64,000 nucleotides of DNA from NCBI GenBank assembly GCA_029254745.1, contig JAQWWZ010000059.1, positions 62,001-126,000 of the forward strand. Direction: 5' to 3'. Below the pieces are notes generated by a model. The model was not told the origin of the DNA and made no database searches. It saw only the letters and a program-made list of their open reading frames with translations. The position numbers and the translations under genes are program-made. How positions within the stretch are numbered: the first letter of the stretch is position 1; each line of letters begins with the position of its first letter. Shown piece after piece: positions 29,305 through 38,460 of this stretch. This stretch comes from Opitutales bacterium (lineage in GTDB: Bacteria > Verrucomicrobiota > Verrucomicrobiia > Opitutales > Seribacteraceae).

Positions 29305-30078
29305 ATGTCAGTATTTCACTCCATCCCCTACCTCTTAATCGGGCTCTTATATTTCCCGGGCTTGATTTTTTCTGAGATTAAGGAAACGCAACAAATTATT
29401 GAAGAGTGGATTGACACAGAACATTTGATTTCAAAAGAGTCTTCCCATTGGCAATCGGAAAAAGCGGCTCTATTGGATCTTCAATCTGTCTTATCAGGTG
29501 AGTTATCAACCCTGATAGACAAACTTAAACGCTCAGAAGAAGAAGCCTCAGGAGCAGATCAGCAACGCAGTGATCTAATGGAACGACAAGAAAAAGCCAA
29601 GGATGCAACAGAGGCTCTTTTTCGAGGACTTCAAAAAGTGGAAAAGAAAGTGGACGAAGTTTTTGCACTACTTCCAACTCCCTTATCTGAGCGCCTTTCT
29701 CCTTTTCGCGAAAAGTTAGACGCAGGTCCGAAGAAAGCCCGCCTTACCTTGCGGCAAAGAGTGGAGACTCTGATTTCTTTAATGCAAGCGGTTCACCTCT
29801 TCCACCGGAATGTTACCCTCGAGAGACAGGAATTCACCTTAAACGACGATCAATCCAGAGAATTTATGGTTTTATATTTCGGGCTTGGAGTTGCCTATTT
29901 CGTGAATGAGTCAGCTACGGTTTCAGGGTATGGTCTACCTTCTCCTTCTGGATGGAAATGGGTGCGAAAAGATGACATTGCCCGTGAGGTCACTACCGGA
30001 GTTCAAATGGTAAATAACCGAGCCATGCCTCGATTCCTTGATCTTCCGATGCCTGCCCCCGGAGGGTTATCCCAATGA
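29305..30078 (+). CDS. DUF3450 family periplasmic coiled-coil protein
   Basis: Coiled coil after signal peptide; first gene of an ExbB/ExbD/TonB operon, the usual DUF3450 context. Confidence 0.82.
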   Translation: MSVFHSIPYLLIGLLYFPGLIFSEIKETQQIIEEWIDTEHLISKESSHWQSEKAALLDLQSVLSGELSTLIDKLKRSEEEASGADQQRSDLMERQEKAKDATEALFRGLQKVEKKVDEVFALLPTPLSERLSPFREKLDAGPKKARLTLRQRVETLISLMQAVHLFHRNVTLERQEFTLNDDQSREFMVLYFGLGVAYFVNESATVSGYGLPSPSGWKWVRKDDIAREVTTGVQMVNNRAMPRFLDLPMPAPGGLSQ

Positions 30079-31499
30079 ATACTATCCTCAAAGTTCTCCC
30101 CTTCTTTTTGCTCATCTCCCCCTGGATCTTACATTCTCAGGGTATTCAACAGGTCCGGGCAGATGCGAGAACAGATTTGCAAAATGCCACTCAAAGACTT
30201 TCGGTTCTGCGTGAGGATATAGAAAAACAAAAAATTCCTCTCGCTCAAAAAGTGGCAAGGCAGGAAAGAGAAGCCACTGAAAAAAGAAAAGAATTAGACC
30301 GCAGGCTTCGCCTACGTGACAACCGCGATGCAAACCTATTACAACTCAAAGAAGAAGTTCAAAAGAATGAACGAGAACTTAAATCATCACTTCGGCTGCT
30401 CAAGGACTATGCAAGAAGTTGGAGACAGGGAACTCCCCCTGCTGAGCAAGCCCTGTGGAGCGAAAAACTGGGAGAATCTCTGTTAAAAGATCAGGGACCC
30501 ATTGATCAATCGATTCAAGCATACCTAGATATTCTTCAACTTTCTATTCACGCCACCAAAGAACAAGCTGGCGGACTTTCTTTTACTGGGGATGCGATCG
30601 TTCCGCCTGAAGGCATGCGGGAAGAGGGAATTTTTTGGGCGATGGGTCCGGTTTCCTTTTTCTCCGGCTCTGACGGGAGTGCTGGTTTTATCGAAAATTC
30701 CTTTCATTCGGATAAATTTTCATCAATTGATTTGTCTGCGGAATCAGTAAAGCGCATTGAGCCCTCCCGACTTTTACAGGCATCCGAGGGCTCATCCATA
30801 TCTATATCACAAGCATTGTCCGCTACTCCACGCACACTTTCTACCATCCCGCTTGATCCAAGCTTAGGGAAAGCATTTGTCATGGAAGGCGGAGAGCTTT
30901 CTGTGGTTGAGGAATTACAAAAAGGTGGCATTTGGATATTCCCCATTCTTTTCTTTGCGGCCATTTCCTTGCTCATTGCAGTCTTCAAAGCTTTTCAGAT
31001 CTTGGGTGTTCCCACCCCCAAAAAACTTGCCTCCTTGGATGGATCTTATCGGGGTCCATTCGAATTATTGCGTAAAACAGCCAAGAGCTACCAAGGAAAT
31101 AAGCCTGAGATCCTCGAAGAAATTTTATATGAGGGTATAATCGACTTCCAAGTACGCTTGGAAAAAGCTCTACCTTTAATTGCCGTAACCGCAGCCACCG
31201 CTCCTCTGCTTGGACTTCTTGGTACCGTGACTGGGATGATTGATGTCTTCCGTCAAATCACCAATTTTGCAAATCCAGAAAACAGTGAATTAGCCCGGGG
31301 GATTTCAGAAGCTTTGGTCACAACTAAATTTGGTTTAATCACCGCAATTCCCTCCCTCATTGCTCATGCACTTCTTTCCCGGAGACTTCAGGGTGTTGTA
31401 TCCAAACTTGAAGGCTTCGCCGCTCGCCTGGTTCACCTTAAAAGAGAGGAATCCAACCACGCTGAAAATGAAAGCTCTATAAATGAACCCACTGGTTGA
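30075..31499 (+). CDS. MotA/TolQ/ExbB proton channel family protein with long N-terminal coiled-coil domain
   Basis: C-term AVTAATAPLLGLLGTVTGMIDVFRQITNF...ALVTTKFGLITAIPSLIAH. Confidence 0.93.
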   Translation: MNTILKVLPFFLLISPWILHSQGIQQVRADARTDLQNATQRLSVLREDIEKQKIPLAQKVARQEREATEKRKELDRRLRLRDNRDANLLQLKEEVQKNERELKSSLRLLKDYARSWRQGTPPAEQALWSEKLGESLLKDQGPIDQSIQAYLDILQLSIHATKEQAGGLSFTGDAIVPPEGMREEGIFWAMGPVSFFSGSDGSAGFIENSFHSDKFSSIDLSAESVKRIEPSRLLQASEGSSISISQALSATPRTLSTIPLDPSLGKAFVMEGGELSVVEELQKGGIWIFPILFFAAISLLIAVFKAFQILGVPTPKKLASLDGSYRGPFELLRKTAKSYQGNKPEILEEILYEGIIDFQVRLEKALPLIAVTAATAPLLGLLGTVTGMIDVFRQITNFANPENSELARGISEALVTTKFGLITAIPSLIAHALLSRRLQGVVSKLEGFAARLVHLKREESNHAENESSINEPTG

Positions 31500-32082
31500 A
31501 TTTTTCACGGACGCAAATAATGTCTGGAAAAAAGGTGGCTCTCTCATGCCAGTCATTGGAGTTCTCTCCCTCTATACCTATTATGTAGCCTTCGACCTCT
31601 GGTGGAGGTTACGGACTGTTATCCCTAAGGACTTAAAAGCATTTCCTCGAGAGCGATGGGGTGCTTTTCAAGGGGGAGGAAAAGTGGACCGTATTATCAG
31701 ATACTGTATAGGGGATCATAATGACCGCAAGGAAACCCGTCGACGCTTTGAGCAAGTCAGAGATGCGGATTCCTCGTACTTGAGCCGAAGAATTAAGTTT
31801 TTGTTGGTGTTAACCAGTGCCTCTCCTCTGGTTGGGTTATTGGGCACGGTGATTGGTATGCTTCAAACCTTTAGCGGACTAAGTATGCAGGATAGTTACA
31901 AAATGGATTTAGTCGCCAGCGGTATCTCGCAAGCATTGATCACAACCCAAGCTGGGCTACTTGTAGCCATCCCTTCACTTGCAATTATACACATTCTCCA
32001 AAGGCAAAAAAAAGACTGGCTTCATTGTATTAACCGGTTAGAAAGCCTTTCCATTAGGCAGGTACGTAACTCTACTGTGTAA
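31483..32082 (+). CDS. exbB: MotA/TolQ/ExbB proton channel family protein
   Basis: TSASPLVGLLGTVIGMLQTFSGLS...QALITTQAGLLVAIPSL. Confidence 0.93.
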   Translation: MNPLVEFFTDANNVWKKGGSLMPVIGVLSLYTYYVAFDLWWRLRTVIPKDLKAFPRERWGAFQGGGKVDRIIRYCIGDHNDRKETRRRFEQVRDADSSYLSRRIKFLLVLTSASPLVGLLGTVIGMLQTFSGLSMQDSYKMDLVASGISQALITTQAGLLVAIPSLAIIHILQRQKKDWLHCINRLESLSIRQVRNSTV

Positions 32083-32084
32083 GG

Positions 32085-32495
32085 ATGAGACTCTACGGTA
32101 GATCAAGATCGCTAGAAGATCAGGAAGATGGGTCCATTAATGTTTCTCCCTTGATTGATGTGGTCTTTATCCTCCTGATTTTTTTTATTGTTTCCGCCAC
32201 TTTTGTCAGTCTTCCTGGGGTAGAAATCTCACGGCCCAACGCCCAAACTGCTAGTTCTTTGCAGAAAAATTCTATTCTGTTCGCTGTCTCCGGCGAAAAT
32301 CAAATCTTTCATGGTGGTACCGAAATCCAACTAGCTGAAGTTCCTAGTCTCATTGATGCAGCGAGTAAAGACAGGAATAAGCCTGTGGTCATTCAAACTG
32401 ACCAGTGGGCTGACGCCGCACTTCTGGCAAAAGTAATCGCCCAAGCCCGAAAAAAAGCACCCTCCGTCTCCATCGCCACTCGCAAGCCAAGATGA
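32085..32495 (+). CDS. exbD: Biopolymer transport protein ExbD/TolR
   Basis: INVSPLIDVVFILLIFFIVSATFV. Confidence 0.94.
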   Translation: MRLYGRSRSLEDQEDGSINVSPLIDVVFILLIFFIVSATFVSLPGVEISRPNAQTASSLQKNSILFAVSGENQIFHGGTEIQLAEVPSLIDAASKDRNKPVVIQTDQWADAALLAKVIAQARKKAPSVSIATRKPR

Positions 32496-32893
32496 GAAGA
32501 AGAGCTCATTCCCTCTATGCAGACCAATCGGAGATAAATGTGTCTCCTTTGATCGACATGGTTTTTATCCTGCTTATTTTCTTTATTGTAGCGACATCTT
32601 TCGTAAACGAAGTGGGCATTACCTCAAAATACAAAGATAGTGCAAATCCCACAGACCAGAAAAGGTCTCCGTTAACATTTGAGCTCTCTCCTGCCGGTCA
32701 AATTTTACAAAATGGGTCGGCTATTGGTCTCGAAGAAGTTGCCCCCCTTGTCCGCAATGCCCACGATGATTCAAAGGCATCAATCATTGTCCGGGTATCT
32801 CCCGGTTCCAAAGCTGGTCTCGCCACAGAAGTTATGGATCAGGCAATGCGTGGTGGAGCCAAAGCCATCAAAATGAGCCCTCTAGCCAAGTGA
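32492..32893 (+). CDS. Biopolymer transport protein ExbD/TolR (second copy)
   Basis: INVSPLIDMVFILLIFFIVATSFV. Confidence 0.94.
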   Translation: MRRRAHSLYADQSEINVSPLIDMVFILLIFFIVATSFVNEVGITSKYKDSANPTDQKRSPLTFELSPAGQILQNGSAIGLEEVAPLVRNAHDDSKASIIVRVSPGSKAGLATEVMDQAMRGGAKAIKMSPLAK

Positions 32894-33576
32894 TGAAAAA
32901 GGATGAAATATTTGAGGGCGTACCGGGTGTGGAATCGGAAAAAATTGAGGGCTCCTCTAGGTTAAGTATTATTCTGTCCATTCTTACCTCTTTACTTCTT
33001 TTTGGCTTGCTTCCCCTTTCCGAATTTATCCGTACTGAACAATGGCTAGTTCGCCAAGTGGATGCCCCCAAGTTTACTCCACCTTCTCCACCCAAAACCG
33101 AGATGGAACAAAGGGTAGAAAAACAGGCTCAGAAAAAAAACCAAGAGCCTGTTCTTTCCAAGTCTGTGGTTAAGCTTGATACAAGACCGATGGCAGTAAG
33201 CCTTGCGGTCGGTCCGGGAGATTTCAAAGCCGCGTTTTCTCTCACTAGTTTCAATCCTGCACCCAGCGAATTTGGACAGGAACTTATTTTCGACATTCAT
33301 GATCTTGATAGAAACCCTTCAGTATTAAAGCGAGGAACATTGCGTTACCCATCCAACCTCAAAAGAAAAGGACTGGAAGGTGAAGTTAAATTACTCATCC
33401 AAATTAATGAAGTCGGAAAAGTCAAAGTGCTCGAAGTGGTTTCCAGTACTCACCCAGACTTTGTAAAACCTTCCCGCAAAGCTGCAGAAAATTCAATTTA
33501 TGAACCACCGAAAAGAAATGGAGAGGCGGTAAAAGTTCAGTTTTTCCTCCCCGTTCGTTTCTCACTTTTAAAATAA
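32890..33576 (+). CDS. tonB: TonB family energy transducer
   Basis: N-terminal TM, Pro-rich linker, C-term YPSNLKRKGLEGEVKLLIQINEVGKVKVLEVVSSTHPDF. Confidence 0.88.
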   Translation: MMKKDEIFEGVPGVESEKIEGSSRLSIILSILTSLLLFGLLPLSEFIRTEQWLVRQVDAPKFTPPSPPKTEMEQRVEKQAQKKNQEPVLSKSVVKLDTRPMAVSLAVGPGDFKAAFSLTSFNPAPSEFGQELIFDIHDLDRNPSVLKRGTLRYPSNLKRKGLEGEVKLLIQINEVGKVKVLEVVSSTHPDFVKPSRKAAENSIYEPPKRNGEAVKVQFFLPVRFSLLK

Positions 33577-34940
33577 TGAAATTTTATACTTTTTTCTTTT
33601 TCTCGGCATTCGTTTCCTTACATGGGCGGGCCCCAAATCCAGAACTTACCCAAGATTTTTGGAATAACCCATCCTTTGTGCGAAGCTTTATGGGAGACTA
33701 TGGATTTCGGAGTGAAATTGAGCCCAGGGTTAGTAATTCCGAGCAAAATGTCCTAGGTGAAGTGATTGCCAAAGCAGAAAACCAGCTCGAAGAAGCCATC
33801 ACTTACTTAGAAAAGAAAATAGATGAGAAAAGCAGCCCAGCCCTTGATTATGCACTGGGCACAATGTATTACCAAATCAGTCGGCTTAGTGCCGCCCAAG
33901 GCTCTTATAACAAGGCGATTGAGAAATTTCCCACTTTTTTACGAGCTCATAAGAACCTGGGACTGGTACTGCTGAACCTAGGAAGCTTAGACCAGGCATC
34001 GAAGAGTTTAACCAAGGCCATTAGCTTGGGAGACGGTGATGGTATTACCTATATTGCCCTGGGTTATTGCCACTTGAGCCTTGAGCGATATTTATCTGCA
34101 GAAAATGCATACAGAATGGGGATGCTCTTGCTTCCTGAAAGTAAAGATGCACGCAATGGACTCGTAAACTGCTTCCTTTACACTGAACGCTTCCCTGAAG
34201 CTTTGGCTTTGCTTGATGAACTGCTTGAACAAAACCCTCAAGATACTTTTTATCACCGTGCCCGTGCTGAGGTTTTACAAGCACTTAAAAAAGAAAAGGA
34301 AGCAGTTGTTGCCCTCGAAACCTTGAAGCGGATGGGTAAGTTAAAAGTAGCCGATCACATGATACTTGGAGACCTCTACCATAACCTTGATCTCTATGAT
34401 CAATCCCTTCGAATTTATGAGGATGCGATCGATAAAAAAGACAGACTGCCCCTGCGAAGTTATGTTCGAGTCGCCCGTATCCTGATAAGCAGGGGTTCAT
34501 ATCAAGACGGATTTTCTTATTTGGAACAGATCGAAAAAATTTTTGGTAAGGGATATTCTGGTGAGGATGAAAAAGAAATCCGTCTTCTTCAGGCTGAAGT
34601 AATGCGAGCGACTGGAAAAGATGAAAATGCTCGCAAAATCCTAACAAATTTAGTCACGCAACACCCTCTCGAAGGTAAAGCACACCTCATTCTTGGCCAA
34701 CTTGCATTGAACCAACAGGAATACATCGAAGCGGGTATTCGTTTCGATAGGGCAGCTCAAGATCCAGAGTATAAAACACCGGCCTTGATTGAACATGCCA
34801 GAATGCTGGTATCTAATCACAAATATGAAAAAGCCATTCAGTTACTCGAAGAAGCACAAGCCCATGAACCTCAAAAAAGGGTGGAGAAATACCTCGCTTC
34901 GATCAACAATCTCTTGATCAGCTCTCGCATACGCTTTTAG
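33576..34940 (+). CDS. TPR-repeat protein of the TonB operon
   Basis: Multiple TPRs (ALDYALGTMYYQISRLSAAQGSYNKAIEKFP...); start overlaps the tonB stop. Confidence 0.85.
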   Translation: MKFYTFFFFSAFVSLHGRAPNPELTQDFWNNPSFVRSFMGDYGFRSEIEPRVSNSEQNVLGEVIAKAENQLEEAITYLEKKIDEKSSPALDYALGTMYYQISRLSAAQGSYNKAIEKFPTFLRAHKNLGLVLLNLGSLDQASKSLTKAISLGDGDGITYIALGYCHLSLERYLSAENAYRMGMLLLPESKDARNGLVNCFLYTERFPEALALLDELLEQNPQDTFYHRARAEVLQALKKEKEAVVALETLKRMGKLKVADHMILGDLYHNLDLYDQSLRIYEDAIDKKDRLPLRSYVRVARILISRGSYQDGFSYLEQIEKIFGKGYSGEDEKEIRLLQAEVMRATGKDENARKILTNLVTQHPLEGKAHLILGQLALNQQEYIEAGIRFDRAAQDPEYKTPALIEHARMLVSNHKYEKAIQLLEEAQAHEPQKRVEKYLASINNLLISSRIRF

Positions 34941-34989
34941 GGAAAGGGGCATTTTCCTTGAACGCATCAACGCATCATGATATGATGAT

Positions 34990-35877
34990 ATGTTTATGAA
35001 AAAAGGGATATCAATAAAAAAGATTTTAGAAGGCAAAAAGAAACTATTTTCTGTAGAGTTCTTCCCCCCCAAAGACGATGCAGCAGGAAAAAGGATGCTC
35101 GCAACTGCTGCCGAAATCCAGCCCTACAACCCCGACTTTGTATCAATCACTTATGGTGCTGGTGGAGGCACCCGGCAAACAACTATGCACTATGCCAAGT
35201 TGCTCAAGGAAGAGCATGGTTTCGAGGTTATGCCCCACTTGACCTGCGTGGGGCATACCCAAGATGAGCTTCTCTCTATACTTGAAGATTTTGCCAACGC
35301 TGGATTTTGTAATGTTATGGCTCTCCGTGGGGATCCACCCAAAGGAGAAACAAGATTCCATGCAATGGAGGGTGGATTTTCCTACGCATCCGACTTGGTG
35401 GCTTTAATTCGCAAAAATTTTCCTGCGTTTGGGATTGGAGTAGGTGGTTATCCGGAAAAACACCCAGAAGCGTCAGACTACGCCGCTGATTTGCAAAACT
35501 TAAAAACTAAAGTGGATGCGGGTGCAGACTTTATCACCACCCAATTATTTTTTGATAACCAGGCCTTTTTTAAGTTCGTAAAAGACTGTCTGCATGTGGG
35601 CATTTCTGTTCCAGTTCTCCCCGGCCTGCTCCCTGTATTATCTCTTGGTCAGGTGCAAAGGTTTTGCGCGATGTGTGACGCCGCTTTTCCTGCTGAGTTG
35701 GAGCAAGCCCTCAATCAATCTGAAGAATGCGGACAGGCCACAGTTGGCGCCGATTGGGCACTTGGCCAAGTGAAAGAGTTACTCGAAGGTGGCAGTCCAG
35801 GCTTTCACCTGTACGCCTTGAACAAATCTCAAAGCACGCTGCGAATCCTAGATGGCTTGGATCGAAAAAGAAACTAG
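34990..35877 (+). CDS. metF: Methylenetetrahydrofolate reductase
   Basis: FSVEFFPPKDDAAGKRM; HLTCVGHTQDEL; VMALRGDPPKG; GADFITTQLFFDN. Confidence 0.97.
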   Translation: MFMKKGISIKKILEGKKKLFSVEFFPPKDDAAGKRMLATAAEIQPYNPDFVSITYGAGGGTRQTTMHYAKLLKEEHGFEVMPHLTCVGHTQDELLSILEDFANAGFCNVMALRGDPPKGETRFHAMEGGFSYASDLVALIRKNFPAFGIGVGGYPEKHPEASDYAADLQNLKTKVDAGADFITTQLFFDNQAFFKFVKDCLHVGISVPVLPGLLPVLSLGQVQRFCAMCDAAFPAELEQALNQSEECGQATVGADWALGQVKELLEGGSPGFHLYALNKSQSTLRILDGLDRKRN

Positions 35878-36743
35878 ATTCCAGTCACTTCTTCAATAGT
35901 TGACTGGGCTTTTAATTTGTCGAGAAAAGCATCAAAAGTAGCATCTTTTTTCCGCTCCGTTAGGTATTCCACTATTTTTTCCTTTAAACTTTCGTAGGAG
36001 GTAAGCGTTCCATTACTCCTCTCTCTTACCAAGATTAAATGCCAGCCGAATTGTGTACGGACGGGCTTGCTAAGTTCGCCTGCTTTCATGGAAAAAGCTG
36101 CTTTTTCAAATTCTGGAACCATACGCCCCCTGGCAAATGCCCCTAAATCGCCATCATTGCCTCCATCATCTGATTCCTGTCTGACAAGTTCAGTAAAATC
36201 AGCACCCGCTTCTATCTTTTCTCGGATTGCAAAAATTGCTTCTTCTGCACGGGTAAACTCTTCTTCGCTTGATGCTTTTTTGAGAAGATGAGAAGCGGTT
36301 ACCGTCTCCTCCGATGTAAACAGGTCCGGGCGTGAATCATAATATTTTTTGGCATCCTCTACAGAGGCAGGATCACATTTTGATTCCTCTTCCAATAGCA
36401 AGTTGAATTGTATCTGGTTGCTTACCTCTTTACGTAAGCTCTCCTTGTCCTTGATTACTGGATGTTTTCCAGACTCAAATGCTTTCTTCCCCCCATTTTG
36501 CCGAATCCACTGCTTCATTTGCTGGTTAACTTCTCCGGAATCCACCTTATATTTTCTTCGTTGGCTTTCCTGAGACATTAAGGTCTGATCGATCAAGCGA
36601 TCTTTGGCCATATCAATTGCGGCCATTTGGATAACCTCCTGTGGTTTACCAGCCATTTTCTCGGCTACACTTTGATATAAGGATTGGGCTTGCCCTTCAA
36701 TTGCCCAATCCGGAATTACATGATCATTTACCTTAATTGCCAT
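35874..36743 (-). CDS. Parvulin-type peptidyl-prolyl cis-trans isomerase
   Basis: TASHLLKKASSEEEF...DGGNDGDLGAFARGRMVPEFEKAAFSMKAGELSKPVRTQFGWHLILV. Confidence 0.94.
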   Translation of the reverse strand: MAIKVNDHVIPDWAIEGQAQSLYQSVAEKMAGKPQEVIQMAAIDMAKDRLIDQTLMSQESQRRKYKVDSGEVNQQMKQWIRQNGGKKAFESGKHPVIKDKESLRKEVSNQIQFNLLLEEESKCDPASVEDAKKYYDSRPDLFTSEETVTASHLLKKASSEEEFTRAEEAIFAIREKIEAGADFTELVRQESDDGGNDGDLGAFARGRMVPEFEKAAFSMKAGELSKPVRTQFGWHLILVRERSNGTLTSYESLKEKIVEYLTERKKDATFDAFLDKLKAQSTIEEVTGI

Positions 36744-36790
36744 AGCTTAAATATTTTAATGGATTCTCAATTCTTGTAAACAAACCATTT

Positions 36791-36809
36791 AATCTCAACA
36801 GAGTCTCAA
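36791..36809. promoter_or_regulatory. Candidate Fur-type half-sites upstream of the fur-family gene
   Basis: AATCTCAA-CAG-AGTCTCAA: same two octamers (reverse TTGAGATT and TTGAGACT) as at 29238-29254, here as 11-bp-spaced direct repeats. Confidence 0.4.
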
Positions 36810-36832
36810 TAAGATTGACCGAAGATTTCTGA

Positions 36833-37321
36833 ATGGTTAGAAATTTCAAAATGGTTTCTATGTGCAACGAGAATTTAGAAAGCTTTTCTGACTTTCTAGT
36901 AAGCAAGGGCTTACGAATGACCGGTCAAAGAAAAGGAGTATTTGAAGCTCTCTTTAAACAACCTGGTCACTTCACCGCTGAACAACTTCTCCAAGATGCA
37001 CAAAGCTTGGACGACACAGTATCAAGAGCTACAGTTTATCGTTGCCTTCCTCTTTTGGTGGAAAGTGGAGTGATCCGAAAAATTGATGTGGGACAGGACA
37101 ACAAATATTATGCCCTCAATGGAAGTTCAGAAACCTTTAAAGCTCAGGTTGTTTGCATAGATTGTGATAAGATTTTTGACATCGATGCTCCTTTTATGGA
37201 GTGGTACGGAAAAAATGTATCCGCCAAGCTAGGACTCGATGTAAAAGATCAACGGCTTCAAGTCCATGCTGAATGCCCCCAATTTCGAAAACAAGGTAAT
37301 TGCTCGCGCTCTATCAACTAA
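36833..37321 (+). CDS. Fur-family transcriptional regulator
   Basis: KGLRMTGQRKGVFEALFKQPGHFTAEQLL..TVSRATVYRCLPLLVESGVI; CxxC zinc motif VCIDC. Confidence 0.94.
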   Translation: MVRNFKMVSMCNENLESFSDFLVSKGLRMTGQRKGVFEALFKQPGHFTAEQLLQDAQSLDDTVSRATVYRCLPLLVESGVIRKIDVGQDNKYYALNGSSETFKAQVVCIDCDKIFDIDAPFMEWYGKNVSAKLGLDVKDQRLQVHAECPQFRKQGNCSRSIN

Positions 37322-37329
37322 TCTATCCG

Positions 37330-38310
37330 ATGCCAGACACTCTCGCTGCCCCCCTTTCCCTTCAGGTTTTCCGCCACCAAAGCTCACTATCCTTAACCAA
37401 ACAACAAGAAGAAATCATTCGGCTTAAAGAAGAAAAGAATGCAATTATCCTCTGCCATAATTACCAAATTGATCCGATTCAGCAAGTTGCGGACTATGTT
37501 GGTGACTCCCTAGGTTTAGCCCGAAAAGCCGCCGAAACTGATGCGGAAATAATCATATTCTGCGGGGTACACTTCATGGCTGAAACTGCCAAGATTTTAA
37601 ATCCCAGCAAGACCGTGCTCCTTCCCGACTTGGCTGCAGGCTGCTCCCTTTCCGATTCCTGCCCTGCCGAACAACTCGCTGCTTACAAACAGAAAAACCC
37701 GGACCTTTACATTGTGGCCTATGTTAATTGTTCCGCTGCCGTTAAAGCCCTCAGCGATGTCATCTGTACCAGTGGGAATGCGGTCAAAATTGTGGAACAA
37801 GTACCACAGGACCGAGAAATTCTTTTCGTACCCGATCAAAACCTTGGCCAATGGGTGATTGGACAGACTGGACGAAAGATGCAACTCTGGCCCGGCAGTT
37901 GTTACGCCCATGTATTATTCACAAAAGAATCTATCGAACGATGCCGCTTGGAATATCCCCATGCTCCCGTCGTGGCCCACCCTGAATGCATTGACTCTGT
38001 TCGAGAAATGGCTGATGAAGTCTGCAGCACTGAGAAAATGGTCTCTTTTTGCCAAAACAATCCAGCCGATACTTTTATCATTTTGACCGAGACTGGCATG
38101 ATGCACCGTCTCACCCGTGAACTTCCTGAAAAATCTTTCGTAGCAGGCCCCACTGGGAATTGTGCCTGTAATGATTGCCGTTTCATGAAAATGAATACTT
38201 TGCCCAAGCTTCTCGACTGTCTTCAATCCGGTGCTCCCGAAATCACCATGGATAGTGACTTGATTACTCAGTCCAAAGCACCCATTCGACGAATGTTAGA
38301 CTGGAGTTAG
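37330..38310 (+). CDS. nadA: Quinolinate synthase A
   Basis: NAIILCHNYQIDPIQQVADYVGDSLGLA; MAETAKILNP; GNCACNDCRFMKMNTL. Confidence 0.97.
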   Translation: MPDTLAAPLSLQVFRHQSSLSLTKQQEEIIRLKEEKNAIILCHNYQIDPIQQVADYVGDSLGLARKAAETDAEIIIFCGVHFMAETAKILNPSKTVLLPDLAAGCSLSDSCPAEQLAAYKQKNPDLYIVAYVNCSAAVKALSDVICTSGNAVKIVEQVPQDREILFVPDQNLGQWVIGQTGRKMQLWPGSCYAHVLFTKESIERCRLEYPHAPVVAHPECIDSVREMADEVCSTEKMVSFCQNNPADTFIILTETGMMHRLTRELPEKSFVAGPTGNCACNDCRFMKMNTLPKLLDCLQSGAPEITMDSDLITQSKAPIRRMLDWS

Positions 38311-38424
38311 AAGAAAAGTTCGAAAAGATTTTAATTTTTTTGAACGATTTCAGAACTTCTCCCGTCTATATTAATAGTAACAATTGTTTGTTTCAGTTTA
38401 GTTTGTTTTTAAAAGCCCCAAAAG

Positions 38425-38451
38425 ACGCCTCAGTAATGAGGCGTTTTTTTT
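38425..38451 (+). terminator. Intrinsic terminator downstream of nadA
   Basis: ACGCCTCA-GTAA-TGAGGCGT followed by a run of T. Confidence 0.9.
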
Positions 38452-38460
38452 GCATTAAAT

